Assembly: GCF_001953885.1 (NCBI RefSeq)
Contig: NZ_MQUS01000009.1
Coordinates: forward strand, 248,277-312,276
Reading direction: 5' to 3'
From: Streptomyces sp. IMTB 2501
Lineage (GTDB): Bacteria; Actinomycetota; Actinomycetes; Streptomycetales; Streptomycetaceae
DNA: 64,000 bases
Shown one piece after another: positions 52,396-61,021 of this stretch; position 1 is the stretch's first letter, and each line of letters starts with the position of its first letter. A program made the position numbers and the translations under genes. The notes under the pieces were generated by a model. The model searched no databases. It was given only the letters and a program-made list of their open reading frames with translations, and was not told the origin of the DNA.

Positions 52396-53001
52396 ATGAC
52401 GACAAACGGCACCGCGGCCCACACCGGCATGACCGAACTCCCGTCCCTCGTACGGGACGCGCTCGCCGTCGCCCGGGTCCACCACTTTCCGTACTCCTGC
52501 CGTCCCGAGCAGGGCCGCCTGCTGCAGGCGCTGGCGGGTGGGGCCCGGAGTCGTATCGGCGAGACCGGGACCGGACTCGGGGTGGGCCTGGCCTGGCTGA
52601 CCTCAGGCGCGACGCCGGGGGTGCGGCTGTACAGCGTGGAGCGGGATCCTGAGCGGGCACGAGGCGCCGCCCAGGTGTTCGCCGGACGGCCCGAGGTCAC
52701 CGTGCTCACCGGCGACTGGCGGCGGATCGAGGAGTACGGGCCCTTCGACCTGCTCGTTCTCGACGGGGGCGGACAGGGAAAGGCGGCCGGGGACGCGCCC
52801 GCCGATGTCGAGCGGCTACTCGTGCCCGGCGGGACGGTCGTCGTGGACGACTTCACCCCGGCGACCGGCTGGCCGCCGCTGCACGCGGGCGCACCGGACC
52901 GGGCCCGGCTGCACTGGCTGGAGCATCCCGCGCTGCACTCGACCGAGCTGCGGCTCGCGGCGGACCTGAGCTCGGTCGTCGGCTCAAGGCTCCTGGTGTA
53001 G
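52396..53001 (+). CDS. Class I SAM-dependent (O-)methyltransferase
   Basis: A 201-residue protein. The SAM site is RIGETGTGLGVGLAWLTSG. It continues with VRLYSVERDPERARGAAQVF, LVLDGGGQGKAAGD and GGTVVVDDFTPATGWPP, the layout of catechol-O-methyltransferase-like enzymes. It is short and lacks the usual N-terminal extension, so the acceptor cannot be predicted. The ATG at 52396 is chosen over an upstream in-frame start at 52300, which would overlap the divergent ATP-grasp gene. matB starts 49 bp downstream on the same strand. Confidence 0.85.
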   Translation: MTTNGTAAHTGMTELPSLVRDALAVARVHHFPYSCRPEQGRLLQALAGGARSRIGETGTGLGVGLAWLTSGATPGVRLYSVERDPERARGAAQVFAGRPEVTVLTGDWRRIEEYGPFDLLVLDGGGQGKAAGDAPADVERLLVPGGTVVVDDFTPATGWPPLHAGAPDRARLHWLEHPALHSTELRLAADLSSVVGSRLLV

Positions 53002-53050
53002 GAAGGGGGGCGACGGTCGACCGACAGTCCCACAGTTAGGAGTGCGCCGC

Positions 53051-54541
53051 GTGTCCTCACTCTTTCCCGCTCTGGCGGACGGTCCGGGCGAGCGCAGCGA
53101 GATGGGGGTCCCCCCGGACGAAGTCTGGGGGAGGGTCGCCCTGCGGTTCGGCGAGCGGTCGTTGACGTACGGCGAACTGGCCGGGGCCGCCGGGGCGCTC
53201 GCCGCCCGGCTGCGCGGGGCCGGCCGGGTCGCCGTGTGGGCCACGCCCGAGCTGGAGACCGCCGTCGCCGTGACGGGCGTACTGCTCGCCGGATCCGCCG
53301 CGGTGCCGCTGAACCCGAAGTCGGGCGAGAAGGAACTCGCGCACATCGTCTCCGACAGCGCACCGACGCTGGTGCTGGCCGCCCCAGGCGCCGAACTGCC
53401 GGCCGCACTCGGTGCGTTGGAACGACTCGACGTCGACGCGACCGCCGCCCCCGGCGCCGTACCCGATGACACCGCCGCCGACGAGGACCCGGCGCTGATC
53501 GTCTACACCTCCGGCACCACCGGCCCGCCCAAGGGCGCCGTCCTGCCCCGCCGGGCCCTCGCCACCACACTGGACGCGCTCGCCGACGCCTGGCAGTGGA
53601 CGGCGGAAGACGTGCTCGTGCACGGGCTGCCGCTGTTCCATGTGCACGGGCTCGTGCTGGGCACCCTCGGCCCGCTGCGGCGCGGTGGCAGCGTCCGGCA
53701 TCTCGGGCGGTTCAGCACCGAGGGCGTGACCCGGGAGCTGAACGCGGGCGCGACCATGCTGTTCGGGGTGCCGACGATGTACCACCGCATCGCCGAGGCC
53801 CTGCCCGGGGACCCGGAGCTGGCCAAGGCCCTGGGCCGGGCCCGGCTGCTGGTCTCCGGCTCGGCCGCGCTGCCCGTGCACGACCACGAGCGGATCGCGG
53901 CTGCGACCGGGCGGCGGGTGATCGAGCGGTACGGCATGACGGAAACACTGATGAACACCAGCGTGCGGGCCGACGGGGAGCCGCGCGCGGGCACCGTGGG
54001 CGTGCCGCTGCCCGGTGTCGAGCTGCGGCTCGTGGAGGAGGACGGGACGCCGGTCACCGCGTACGACGGGGAGAACGTCGGCGAGATCCAGGTGCGCGGC
54101 CCGAACCTGTTCACCGAGTACCTGAACCGGCCCGACGCCACGGCCGCCGCGTTCACCGCCGACGGCTGGTTCCGTACGGGTGACATGGCCGTGCGGGAGA
54201 GCGACGGATATGTGCGGATCGTGGGCCGCAAGGCAACCGACCTGATCAAGAGCGGTGGTTACAAGATCGGGGCCGGTGAGATCGAGAACGCGCTGCTGGA
54301 GCATCCGCGGGTGCGGGAGGCCGCGGTCACCGGGGAGCCGGACGCGGACCTGGGCGAGCGGATCGTGGCCTGGATCGTCCCGCTGGACGCGGAAGCGCCG
54401 CCCACCGCAGAGGAGTTGGCCGATCACGTGGCCCGGCGGCTCGCCCCGCACAAACGGCCGCGGGTCGTCCGGTATCTGGGTTCCCTCCCCCGCAACGACA
54501 TGGGGAAGATCATGAAGCGTGCGCTGGTGGCCGATGCCTGA
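53051..54541 (+). CDS. matB: Malonyl-CoA synthetase
   Basis: A 496-residue AMP-forming acyl-CoA ligase. The ATP loop is IVYTSGTTGPPKGAVLPRRA. Later motifs are ERYGMTETLMNTSV, WFRTGDMAVRESDGY and IKSGGYKIGAGEIE, with the catalytic Lys in DMGKIMKRAL. The wording closely follows my memory of S. coelicolor MatB (SCO2444), which turns malonate or methylmalonate into the CoA thioester for polyketide and fatty-acid extension. The GTG at 53051 (MSSLFPAL) has AGGAG 8 bases upstream; a GTG at 53042 is less likely. Residues 12-30 contain an in-frame piece of a repeat element. The next gene overlaps its stop. Confidence 0.93.
   Translation: MSSLFPALADGPGERSEMGVPPDEVWGRVALRFGERSLTYGELAGAAGALAARLRGAGRVAVWATPELETAVAVTGVLLAGSAAVPLNPKSGEKELAHIVSDSAPTLVLAAPGAELPAALGALERLDVDATAAPGAVPDDTAADEDPALIVYTSGTTGPPKGAVLPRRALATTLDALADAWQWTAEDVLVHGLPLFHVHGLVLGTLGPLRRGGSVRHLGRFSTEGVTRELNAGATMLFGVPTMYHRIAEALPGDPELAKALGRARLLVSGSAALPVHDHERIAAATGRRVIERYGMTETLMNTSVRADGEPRAGTVGVPLPGVELRLVEEDGTPVTAYDGENVGEIQVRGPNLFTEYLNRPDATAAAFTADGWFRTGDMAVRESDGYVRIVGRKATDLIKSGGYKIGAGEIENALLEHPRVREAAVTGEPDADLGERIVAWIVPLDAEAPPTAEELADHVARRLAPHKRPRVVRYLGSLPRNDMGKIMKRALVADA
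53086..53138. repeat. Streptomyces-type hairpin repeat inserted in the matB coding sequence
   Basis: GCGAGCGCAGCGAGATGGGG leads into CCCCCGGAC-GAA-GTCTGGGGG, a 9-bp stem with one G.T pair. The same style of element is common between Streptomyces genes. Here it is in frame and encodes GERSEMGVPPDEVWGR. Confidence 0.65.
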
Positions 54542-55877
54542 GCGACTGTCGGCCCGGGAGATCCTGGCCCTGGTCGCGGACGAGGCGACCTTCAGTGAAC
54601 TGCCCGGCAGGATAAGGGAACCGAAACGCGACGGCCCGCTCGGCTGGCAGGGTTACGACGCCTCCCGCGCCCGCGCCACGGCCCGTACCGGCGAGGAGGA
54701 GTCGGTCGTCTGCGGCACCGCGAGCGTCGAGGGCGTCCCGGCCGTGCTGATCGCCTTCGAGTTCGGCTTCCTCGGCGGCTCCCTGGGCGAGCGCACCGGC
54801 GACCGGTTCGAGGCGGCGTACCACCACGCCCGTGCCCACCGGCTCCCGGTCGTGCCGCTGATCGCCACCGGCGGCAGCCGGATGCAGGAGGGCATGCTCG
54901 CGCTGAGTCAACTCCAGCGTGTGGCACGCGAGTCGGCGCTCACCCGGGAGGCCGGCCTGCCGCAGATCGCGGTCCTGCGGGACCCCACGACCGGCGGCGG
55001 CTGGGCCACCCTCGGCGCCGGAGCCGATGTCGTCCTGGCCCTGCCGGGGGCTCAGGTGGGCTTCGCCGGTTCCCGGGTCCGGCCCGCGGACGCCGACCCG
55101 GCGGCCTACACCGCCGAGGGACAGGTGGCGGCGGGGTCGGCGGACGCGGTGGTGCAGCCCGCGGAACTACGCGAGACGCTGGGACGGTGGCTCCGGCTGC
55201 TCACCACCCCGGCGCAGGAAGCCCCCGCGCCGTCCGCCCTCGGCATCACCGGCCTGCCCGCCACCGGCTGGGCAGCCGTCCGCCGCGCCCGGTCCCCCGA
55301 ACGACCTCGCGCGCAGGCCTACTTGGACACGTACTTCGCCCAACGCCTCGACATCAGCGGTGACCGGTGCGGCGGTACGGACCCCGACGGCATGCTGTGC
55401 GGGTTCGGTGAGCGGGACGGCCGTACCGTGGCCTACGCGGCGCAGACCGGGGCGGCGACCCGGCCCGCCGGGTACCGGACCGCGGCCCGGCTGATCCGGC
55501 TCGCGGACCGGCTCGACATCCCGGTGCTGACGCTGGTGGACACACCGGGCGCGGCCAATGACGCCGAGGCGGAGCGGCAGGGGGCCGGGGCCGCGATCGC
55601 GGAGGCGTTCGGGGCGGTGGCGTCCGCCCGGGTACCGATCACCACACTCGTCATCGGCGAGGGAGGCTCCGGCGGAGCGCTCGCGCTCGCCGCGCCCGAC
55701 AACACCTGGGCCACTCCGGACAGTTACTTCTCGGTGATCGCCCCCGAACTCGCGGCGGCCATCCTCAAACGCCCGAAGGACGAGGTCGAGGCGACCGCCG
55801 AGCAGCTCCGGATCCGGCCGCAGGACCTGGTGGAGCTGGGGGTGATCCGGGGCATCGTGAACCACTCCCGGGCGTAG
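54534..55877 (+). CDS. Carboxyl transferase domain protein (acyl-CoA carboxylase-like)
   Basis: A 447-residue protein with two crotonase-fold halves. The N-terminal half is AccD-like (AFEFGFLGGSLGERTGDRFEA, GGSRMQEGMLALSQL) without a zinc ribbon. The C-terminal half is AccA-like (RLIRLADRLDIPVLTLVDTP, GAANDAEAERQGAGAAIAEA, VIGEGGSGGALALAAPD). This single-chain form resembles carboxyltransferase beta subunits of acyl-CoA carboxylases. Its start overlaps the matB stop by 8 bp, so it is coupled to malonyl-CoA synthesis. It may carboxylate an acyl-CoA or decarboxylate malonyl-CoA; the biotin partner is not in the window. Confidence 0.85.
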   Translation: MPERLSAREILALVADEATFSELPGRIREPKRDGPLGWQGYDASRARATARTGEEESVVCGTASVEGVPAVLIAFEFGFLGGSLGERTGDRFEAAYHHARAHRLPVVPLIATGGSRMQEGMLALSQLQRVARESALTREAGLPQIAVLRDPTTGGGWATLGAGADVVLALPGAQVGFAGSRVRPADADPAAYTAEGQVAAGSADAVVQPAELRETLGRWLRLLTTPAQEAPAPSALGITGLPATGWAAVRRARSPERPRAQAYLDTYFAQRLDISGDRCGGTDPDGMLCGFGERDGRTVAYAAQTGAATRPAGYRTAARLIRLADRLDIPVLTLVDTPGAANDAEAERQGAGAAIAEAFGAVASARVPITTLVIGEGGSGGALALAAPDNTWATPDSYFSVIAPELAAAILKRPKDEVEATAEQLRIRPQDLVELGVIRGIVNHSRA

Positions 55878-55878
55878 G

Positions 55879-56030
55879 TCACTTCACGGCCACCGCCCGG
55901 ATGATCTCCCGCGTCGCCGATTCCGCCCTTGTCGCCGTGGGCCGAGGCGCGCAGGGAGACGGTGGTGGCCGTGCGGGGCACGTTCGGCGTGCCCCGCACG
56001 GAAGCGTCGGCGCCCTTCAGCGGGACCTCC
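55879..56030 (-). pseudogene. Remnant of a secreted protein gene C-terminus, possibly S8 peptidase
   Basis: On the minus strand VPLKGADASVRGTPNVPRTA leads to TTVSLRASAHGDKG. After removal of one G it continues as ESATREIIRAVAVK-stop. This looks like the end of a subtilisin-type secreted protease, which is what I recall beside the SCO2445 homologue. An in-frame stop lies just upstream and nothing of the catalytic domain remains. A perfect 13-bp hairpin lies inside it at 55969-56001. The rest of the 360-bp gap (to 56237) shows no further gene. Confidence 0.4.
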
Positions 56031-56237
56031 TGTCAGGTGGTCCAGGACCGGCCCTCTACCTCTCCGGCGGGCCGTACCGAGCCCGTGACGCGCCCAAGGC
56101 CGCGAAGTACCCCCGTTCGGCGGCACCCCGCCCGGCCCCCTCCAGCAGGCGTCCGCCGGTGCCGCCCGCGCAGGATGCTGTGAAGGGGCCCGCCAGCCGG
56201 CCGGGCGCACCGAGGCCCGCGCACCGGGAGGATCGCC

Positions 56238-57275
56238 GTGACCGTCAGTCTGGAGCAGTTGCGCCGCTGCCACTTCGCCGTCGACCTGGGCGCGGCCCGC
56301 ACCAGGGTGTATGTGAAAGGCGCCGGCCTGGTCATCGACCAACCCTCGGCGGCAGCGGTGAACAGCCGTTCCGGCGCGCTCATCGCCGTCGGCGACTTCG
56401 CGGAGCGGATGACGGGACGGACACCGGACTACATCCAGGTCGTACGGCCCATAGCCGGTGGCACGGTGGTCGACATCGAGATGGCCCACCGCATGCTGCG
56501 GCAGCTGCTCGGCGACAAGACGCGCCGTGCCCTGCGCCGTAATCTGCGGCTGCGCGCGGCGGCCTGCGCCCCGCACGGCGCCGATCCGCTGGCCCAGCGG
56601 GCGATCACCGAGACGCTGGTCGCGCTGGGTGCGCGCCGGGTCGAGCTGGTGGACACGCTGATCGCCGCCGCCGTCGGCTGCGAGCTGCCGGTGGATCGCC
56701 CCGAGGCCACCATGATCCTGATGTGCGGGGCGGCGAGCACGCAGGTCGCGGTGCTCTCGCTCGGCTCGATCGTCGCCGCCGAGCGGATCCCGGTGGGCGG
56801 CGACGCCGTGGACCACGCGATCGTGCAGCACCTGCGGCACCAGCACGAGCTGCTGCTGCCCGGCCAGTCCGTGCGTCCGCTGCAACTGGCCCTGTCGGGC
56901 AACGGGATCACCTCGCAGGGCCCGGCGGAGGCCGAGATCCACGGCCGTGACGTGGTCACCGGGCTTCCGCGCAGCGTGCGGGTCGACACCGCCGCCGTGC
57001 GCCACGCGATCCAGACCCCGCTGACCGGCGTCATCGACGGCATCGGCAAGGTGCTGCGCGACTGCCAGCCGGACCTGGTCGCCGACCTCGCGGAGCGCGG
57101 GATCATGATGGTCGGCGGCTCGGCGCTGCTGCCCGGCCTCGACCAGATGCTGCGGCAGGCCACCGGGATGCCGGTGCACATCGCCGAGCGGCCCGACATC
57201 TGCGCGGTCCAGGGCCTCGGCGCCATGCTGGAGGGCCGGATCGAGCCGCTGGTCCTGAACCCGCTGGCCGCCTGA
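56238..57275 (+). CDS. mbl: MreB/Mbl-like actin homologue
   Basis: A 345-residue actin-fold protein. The phosphate-1 motif is FAVDLGAARTRVYVKGAGLV, followed by a DIEMAHRMLRQLLGD segment. Phosphate-2 is MILMCGAASTQVAVLSLGSI, and the adenosine motif is IMMVGGSALLPGLDQMLRQA. It is shorter and more diverged than MreB and matches my memory of Streptomyces Mbl (SCO2451), which acts with MreB in spore-wall synthesis rather than vegetative growth. The GTG start has GGGAGGATC 4 bases upstream. A sensor-kinase-like gene follows 19 bp later and may be co-transcribed. Confidence 0.9.
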   Translation: MTVSLEQLRRCHFAVDLGAARTRVYVKGAGLVIDQPSAAAVNSRSGALIAVGDFAERMTGRTPDYIQVVRPIAGGTVVDIEMAHRMLRQLLGDKTRRALRRNLRLRAAACAPHGADPLAQRAITETLVALGARRVELVDTLIAAAVGCELPVDRPEATMILMCGAASTQVAVLSLGSIVAAERIPVGGDAVDHAIVQHLRHQHELLLPGQSVRPLQLALSGNGITSQGPAEAEIHGRDVVTGLPRSVRVDTAAVRHAIQTPLTGVIDGIGKVLRDCQPDLVADLAERGIMMVGGSALLPGLDQMLRQATGMPVHIAERPDICAVQGLGAMLEGRIEPLVLNPLAA

Positions 57276-57294
57276 GCCGCGCACGGCACGTCGT

Positions 57295-58713
57295 ATGCCC
57301 GGCGATCCCGTCCCGCATCTGCCGCCGCTGCTCGAAGCGGTCCTCGGGGTCGGCTCCGAACTCGAACTGCGCACCACGCTGCAGCGCATCGTGGACGGTG
57401 CCGCCGAACTGACCGGCGCCCGGTACGCGGCGCTGCGCACCGCCGACCCCGGTCAGGAGGGGCCGGCCGAGATCCGTACGACGACACCTGCCCCGAAGGA
57501 CGCCGACGGCCTGGACGTGCCGATCCTGGTCGGATCGGAGCCGTTCGGGCGGCTGTACCTGGCCGGCAAGAGCGGCGGCGGGCCGTTCACCGCCGAGGAC
57601 GAGCAGTTGCTGCGGGTGCTGGCCACCCAGGCGGGCACCGCGATCGGCAACGCCCGCCTGTACGAGGCGGCCCGGCAGCGCGAGCGATGGATCGAGGGTG
57701 CGGCGGCCGTCACCACGGCGCTGCTGACCGGCGAAAGCGCCGCGGACGCGCTGATGACGGTCGCGGAACGGGCCCGGCTGCTCGCCGACGCCTCCGCAGG
57801 CGTCATCCTCCAGCCCACTCCCGAGGGCGGGATGGAGATCGTGACCGCGTCGACGCACGACGACCCCGGGGACCTCGTCGGTACGACCATCGAGCCCGGC
57901 AGCCCCGTGCTGGACCAACTACTGGGTGGCGAGCCGGTGTTCATCGAGGACTCGGCGACCGACCCGCGCATGACGACCCGGGTCCGGCACCGGTTCGGGC
58001 CCAGCATGATGCTGCCGCTCCAGGCGAGCGGCCAGCTGATCGGCACGCTCGCACTGCCGCGCCGACGCGGTGCCCGCCCGTACACGGACGTCGACCGGCG
58101 CCTGGCCGGCCAGTTCGCCTCCCAGGCCGCGCTCGCCCTGGTCCTCGCCGGCGCCCGGCACCGCAGGGAACGGCTGGCGGTGTACGAGGACCGGGACCGG
58201 ATCGCCCGCGATCTGCACGACCTGGTCGTCCAACGGCTGTTCGCCACCGGCATGATGCTGCAGGCGGCGCAGCGCCGGGCCCGGGGCGAGGCCGTGGAGG
58301 ACATGCTCGGCACGGCGGTCGACGAGCTGGAGTCGACCGTTCAGGAGGTGCGGACGGCGATCTTCGCGCTCCAGCAGCCCCCCGCCGAGGCGCCGACCAC
58401 CCTGCGGGGCCGGGTGCTGCGCGAGACGGCCACCGTGGCGGCGGTGCTCGGTTTCCAGCCGTCCGCCCGCTTCCTGGGCCCGGTGGACAGCCGCGTCCCG
58501 GACCGCGTCGCCGGCCAGCTGCTCACCACCCTCCGCCGCGCCCTCGACACCGCGGCCCGCCGCCGGGCCGTCTCCCGCATCGAGGTCACGATCGACGCGA
58601 CGGCGACCCTGACGGACGGCCGTGCGGCGGTACGGCTGACGGTGTACGACGACGGGGACACGACGGACGGTGACACCGAAGGAACGACGGTGACCTGGCA
58701 GGCACCGCTGTGA
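57295..58713 (+). CDS. GAF-domain sensor histidine kinase with degenerate ATPase domain
   Basis: A 472-residue DosS/NarL-partner type sensor. Two GAF domains (about residues 15-135 and 145-290) are followed by the HisKA_3 helix DRIARDLHDLVVQRLFATG with the phospho-accepting His near residue 308. The C-terminal ATPase region is only a remnant: the N-box helix is TTLRRALDTAARRRAVSR without the Asn, and the G boxes are replaced by VYDDGDTTDGDTEGTTVTWQ. It probably cannot bind ATP normally. No response regulator is adjacent. It directly follows mbl, which hints at a cell-wall or sporulation role. Confidence 0.83.
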   Translation: MPGDPVPHLPPLLEAVLGVGSELELRTTLQRIVDGAAELTGARYAALRTADPGQEGPAEIRTTTPAPKDADGLDVPILVGSEPFGRLYLAGKSGGGPFTAEDEQLLRVLATQAGTAIGNARLYEAARQRERWIEGAAAVTTALLTGESAADALMTVAERARLLADASAGVILQPTPEGGMEIVTASTHDDPGDLVGTTIEPGSPVLDQLLGGEPVFIEDSATDPRMTTRVRHRFGPSMMLPLQASGQLIGTLALPRRRGARPYTDVDRRLAGQFASQAALALVLAGARHRRERLAVYEDRDRIARDLHDLVVQRLFATGMMLQAAQRRARGEAVEDMLGTAVDELESTVQEVRTAIFALQQPPAEAPTTLRGRVLRETATVAAVLGFQPSARFLGPVDSRVPDRVAGQLLTTLRRALDTAARRRAVSRIEVTIDATATLTDGRAAVRLTVYDDGDTTDGDTEGTTVTWQAPL

Positions 58714-58739
58714 CGAACGCCGGATGGCCGGGCCGCTGG

Positions 58740-58841
58740 TCAGTAGGGCAGGACGCGCCCCGACGGTGTCCTGCGGTCGATCTCGCGCTCACGCGGCGCG
58801 GTGGGGCGTCGGCTGACGCGTACCCGGATGCGACGGTCCAT
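58740..58841 (-). CDS. Small basic protein, 33 residues
   Basis: ATG at 58841 with an excellent GGGAGGG SD 5 bases upstream gives MDRRIRVRVSRRPTAP, then EREIDRRTPSGRVLPY-stop. It is strongly basic with no hydrophobic segment. It is below the usual length cut-off and fills an otherwise empty gap between the sensor kinase and the Ser/Thr kinase. The family is not recognised; SD quality is the main support. Confidence 0.5.
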   Translation of the reverse strand: MDRRIRVRVSRRPTAPREREIDRRTPSGRVLPY

Positions 58842-58976
58842 GACGCCCTCCCTCTGCCGGTACGGCCCGGCGGTTGATGCCGGTACGAGGTGGGTGCCCA
58901 GGACGCGGACCGTTCAAGCATGTACGGGTCAACTCACCTGCCGCGTACCGCTGTCGGCGAACACGGTGGCCGGACG

Positions 58977-60185
58977 CTAGCGGGGGGCATACCGGCCGAG
59001 TACGAAGTCCAGCCGGGCCACCCACTCGCCGAGCCGGGCCGACCGGCGGGCGTTCAGCTCGCAGTCGTACACACCGCCGTCCCACAGCCGTACCCTCACC
59101 GTGAGGTGGTGACCGCGCCGGGTGCGCCCGACATGCGCGATCTCCGGCCACTCGAAGTCCGCGGCCGCGCCCGCCACTTCGAGGACGACCCCGGTGGCGC
59201 TGACGACGACGCGCGACACGCCGTCGGTGAGTTCGGCCTCCGGGGGCGTGTACGGGACCGGCGGCCCGAACCCCTGGGCGACCTGCGGCGGAGGCGTGGC
59301 CGGGTAGGGCGGGGGCGGGACCGGGGTCCGCGCGGACGGGGCTGCGGTCGCGGGCTGCGGGGGTGCGGTCGGGGGCGGGGGGTACGACGCCTGTGCCGGG
59401 GCCGGCACCGGGGTCCCGTCGGTCAGCAGGTCCAGCAGTTCGGTGGGGGTCGGCCGGGCGGCGGGGTCTTTCGCCAGACAGCGCGCGACCAGGCCGGCGA
59501 GCCCGGCCGGTACGACGGCCAGGTTCGGCTGTTCGTGCACGGAGCGGTACATCAGCCCCATCGGCGTGCCCTCGCCCCAGGCGCTGCCGCCCGCCGCCGC
59601 GACCAGGACCGCGCCGAGGGCGAACACATCGGCGGCGCCGGTCACATCGTGGCCCAGGGCCTGTTCGGGCGCGAGGAAGCCGGGTGTGCCGAAGGCGGTG
59701 CCAGTGGCGGTGAGCCGGGTGGACTCGACGGCCCGGGAGATGCCGAAGTCGAGGACGCGCGGGCCGTCGACGGCCATGATGATGTTGCCGGGCTTGAGGT
59801 CGCGGTGCACCAGCCCGCAGGAGTGGACGGACTCCAGCGCCTCGGCGAGCGCGGCGGCCAGCGCCCGCAGCTGCGGCTCGTCCATCGCGCCCTCGGCGGC
59901 GAGCCGCGCCGCAAGGGTCGGCCCGGGAATGTAGGCCGTGGCCAGCCACAGCGGGTCGCCGTCCACGTCCGCGTCCACGACCGGCGCCGTGTGGAAGCCG
60001 CCCACCGCGCGGGCAGCCTCGACCTCGCTGCAGAACCGCTCGCGGAAGACCGGGTCGGCCGCGAGCTCCGCCTTGGCGACCTTCACCGCGACGGCTCGCC
60101 CACCGCGCGTCCGCGCGAGATACACGGTGCCCATTCCGCCCTCGCCGAGCCGCCGCTCGACGAGGTATCCCCCGATGCGTTCCAT
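58977..60185 (-). CDS. Serine/threonine protein kinase
   Basis: A 402-residue Hanks-type kinase. The P-loop is RLGEGGMGTVYLARTRGGRA, the ATP Lys is in VAVKVAKAEL, and the catalytic loop is GLVHRDLKPGNIIM, then DFGISRAV and GTPGFLAPEQALG. A Pro/Ala-rich linker (about residues 265-305) follows. A C-terminal beta domain (SRVVVSATGVVLEVAGAAAD, YDCELNARRSARLGEWVAR) resembles small effector or protein-binding domains. No transmembrane segment is present, so it is a soluble kinase. It is divergent from a TPR gene over 108 bp. Confidence 0.93.
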   Translation of the reverse strand: MERIGGYLVERRLGEGGMGTVYLARTRGGRAVAVKVAKAELAADPVFRERFCSEVEAARAVGGFHTAPVVDADVDGDPLWLATAYIPGPTLAARLAAEGAMDEPQLRALAAALAEALESVHSCGLVHRDLKPGNIIMAVDGPRVLDFGISRAVESTRLTATGTAFGTPGFLAPEQALGHDVTGAADVFALGAVLVAAAGGSAWGEGTPMGLMYRSVHEQPNLAVVPAGLAGLVARCLAKDPAARPTPTELLDLLTDGTPVPAPAQASYPPPPTAPPQPATAAPSARTPVPPPPYPATPPPQVAQGFGPPVPYTPPEAELTDGVSRVVVSATGVVLEVAGAAADFEWPEIAHVGRTRRGHHLTVRVRLWDGGVYDCELNARRSARLGEWVARLDFVLGRYAPR

Positions 60186-60293
60186 GCGCACAGTATGGCC
60201 GCCGGCCTGCCCTGCTCCGGCACCCCCCTGACGGACCACAAGTGGACCGCCGTGTGTCCCGCGACGGCGGTTTCCGTCTGCCAGGCTGGGGCG

Positions 60294-60803
60294 ATGACCA
60301 TGAACACCACGGTGGAGTGGGAGCAGCGGTGCGCAGCCCTGTGGGAGGCCTTCGAGGACTGCGACGCGGCGGAATTCCGCTCCAGGATCGAGGCGTTGGC
60401 CGCCGAGCTGCCGGAGGGGCACGCCGTCGCCGCCTTCGAGCTGGCCTCCGCCTACGACGCAACCGACCTCGGCGAACGCGCCGTTGCGCACTACCGCAAG
60501 GCGCTGGACGGCGGCCTGGACGGCGATCGCCGACGGCAGGCCGTCATCCAGCTGGCGAGTACGCTGCGCACGCTCGGCGATCCGCAGGCCGGCGCCGACC
60601 TGCTGCTCGCGGAGCGCGAGCAGACCTCGGACCACCTCGACGACGCGGTCACCGCGTTCCTCGCCCTGGCGTTCGTCGACCTCGGCCGCGAGCGGGAAGC
60701 CGCGGCGCTCGCGCTGGGCGCGCTCGCCCGGCATCTGCCGTGCTACAACGTCTCGCTCGCCCGTTACGCCGCGGCCGTGGCCGACCCGGCCCCGAACGGC
60801 TGA
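60294..60803 (+). CDS. Tetratricopeptide-repeat protein
   Basis: A 169-residue all-alpha protein. Helical pairs such as HAVAAFELASAYDATDLGER, AVAHYRKALDGGL, AVIQLASTLRTLGDPQAGAD and DAVTAFLALAFVDLGREREA form two to three TPR-like repeats. Such modules are protein-binding scaffolds. Starts at 60294 or 60300 are equally possible. It is divergent from the Ser/Thr kinase gene, and a GC-rich inverted repeat (CGGAACCGG/CCGGTTCG) lies just after the stop. Partner unknown. Confidence 0.78.
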   Translation: MTMNTTVEWEQRCAALWEAFEDCDAAEFRSRIEALAAELPEGHAVAAFELASAYDATDLGERAVAHYRKALDGGLDGDRRRQAVIQLASTLRTLGDPQAGADLLLAEREQTSDHLDDAVTAFLALAFVDLGREREAAALALGALARHLPCYNVSLARYAAAVADPAPNG

Positions 60804-61021
60804 GCCAGGCGGAACCGGCCCGGTTCGCCCTTCGGCGACGGGGGTGTCCCGGGCCCTCCCCCTGAGCCACGGTGCGCGTCACGCCTTCGGGTCCGGCCAG
60901 GGCGCCCGCCCCGAGCGCGACATCCCCGATGCTGCCGCCTCGGTTCCCGCGGCCCTCCTCCGGGCCTCCCTCCGCACTCCCGAAGAACGCTGCAAGTACA
61001 GGGTTGTGCTGAGGAGGTCGC

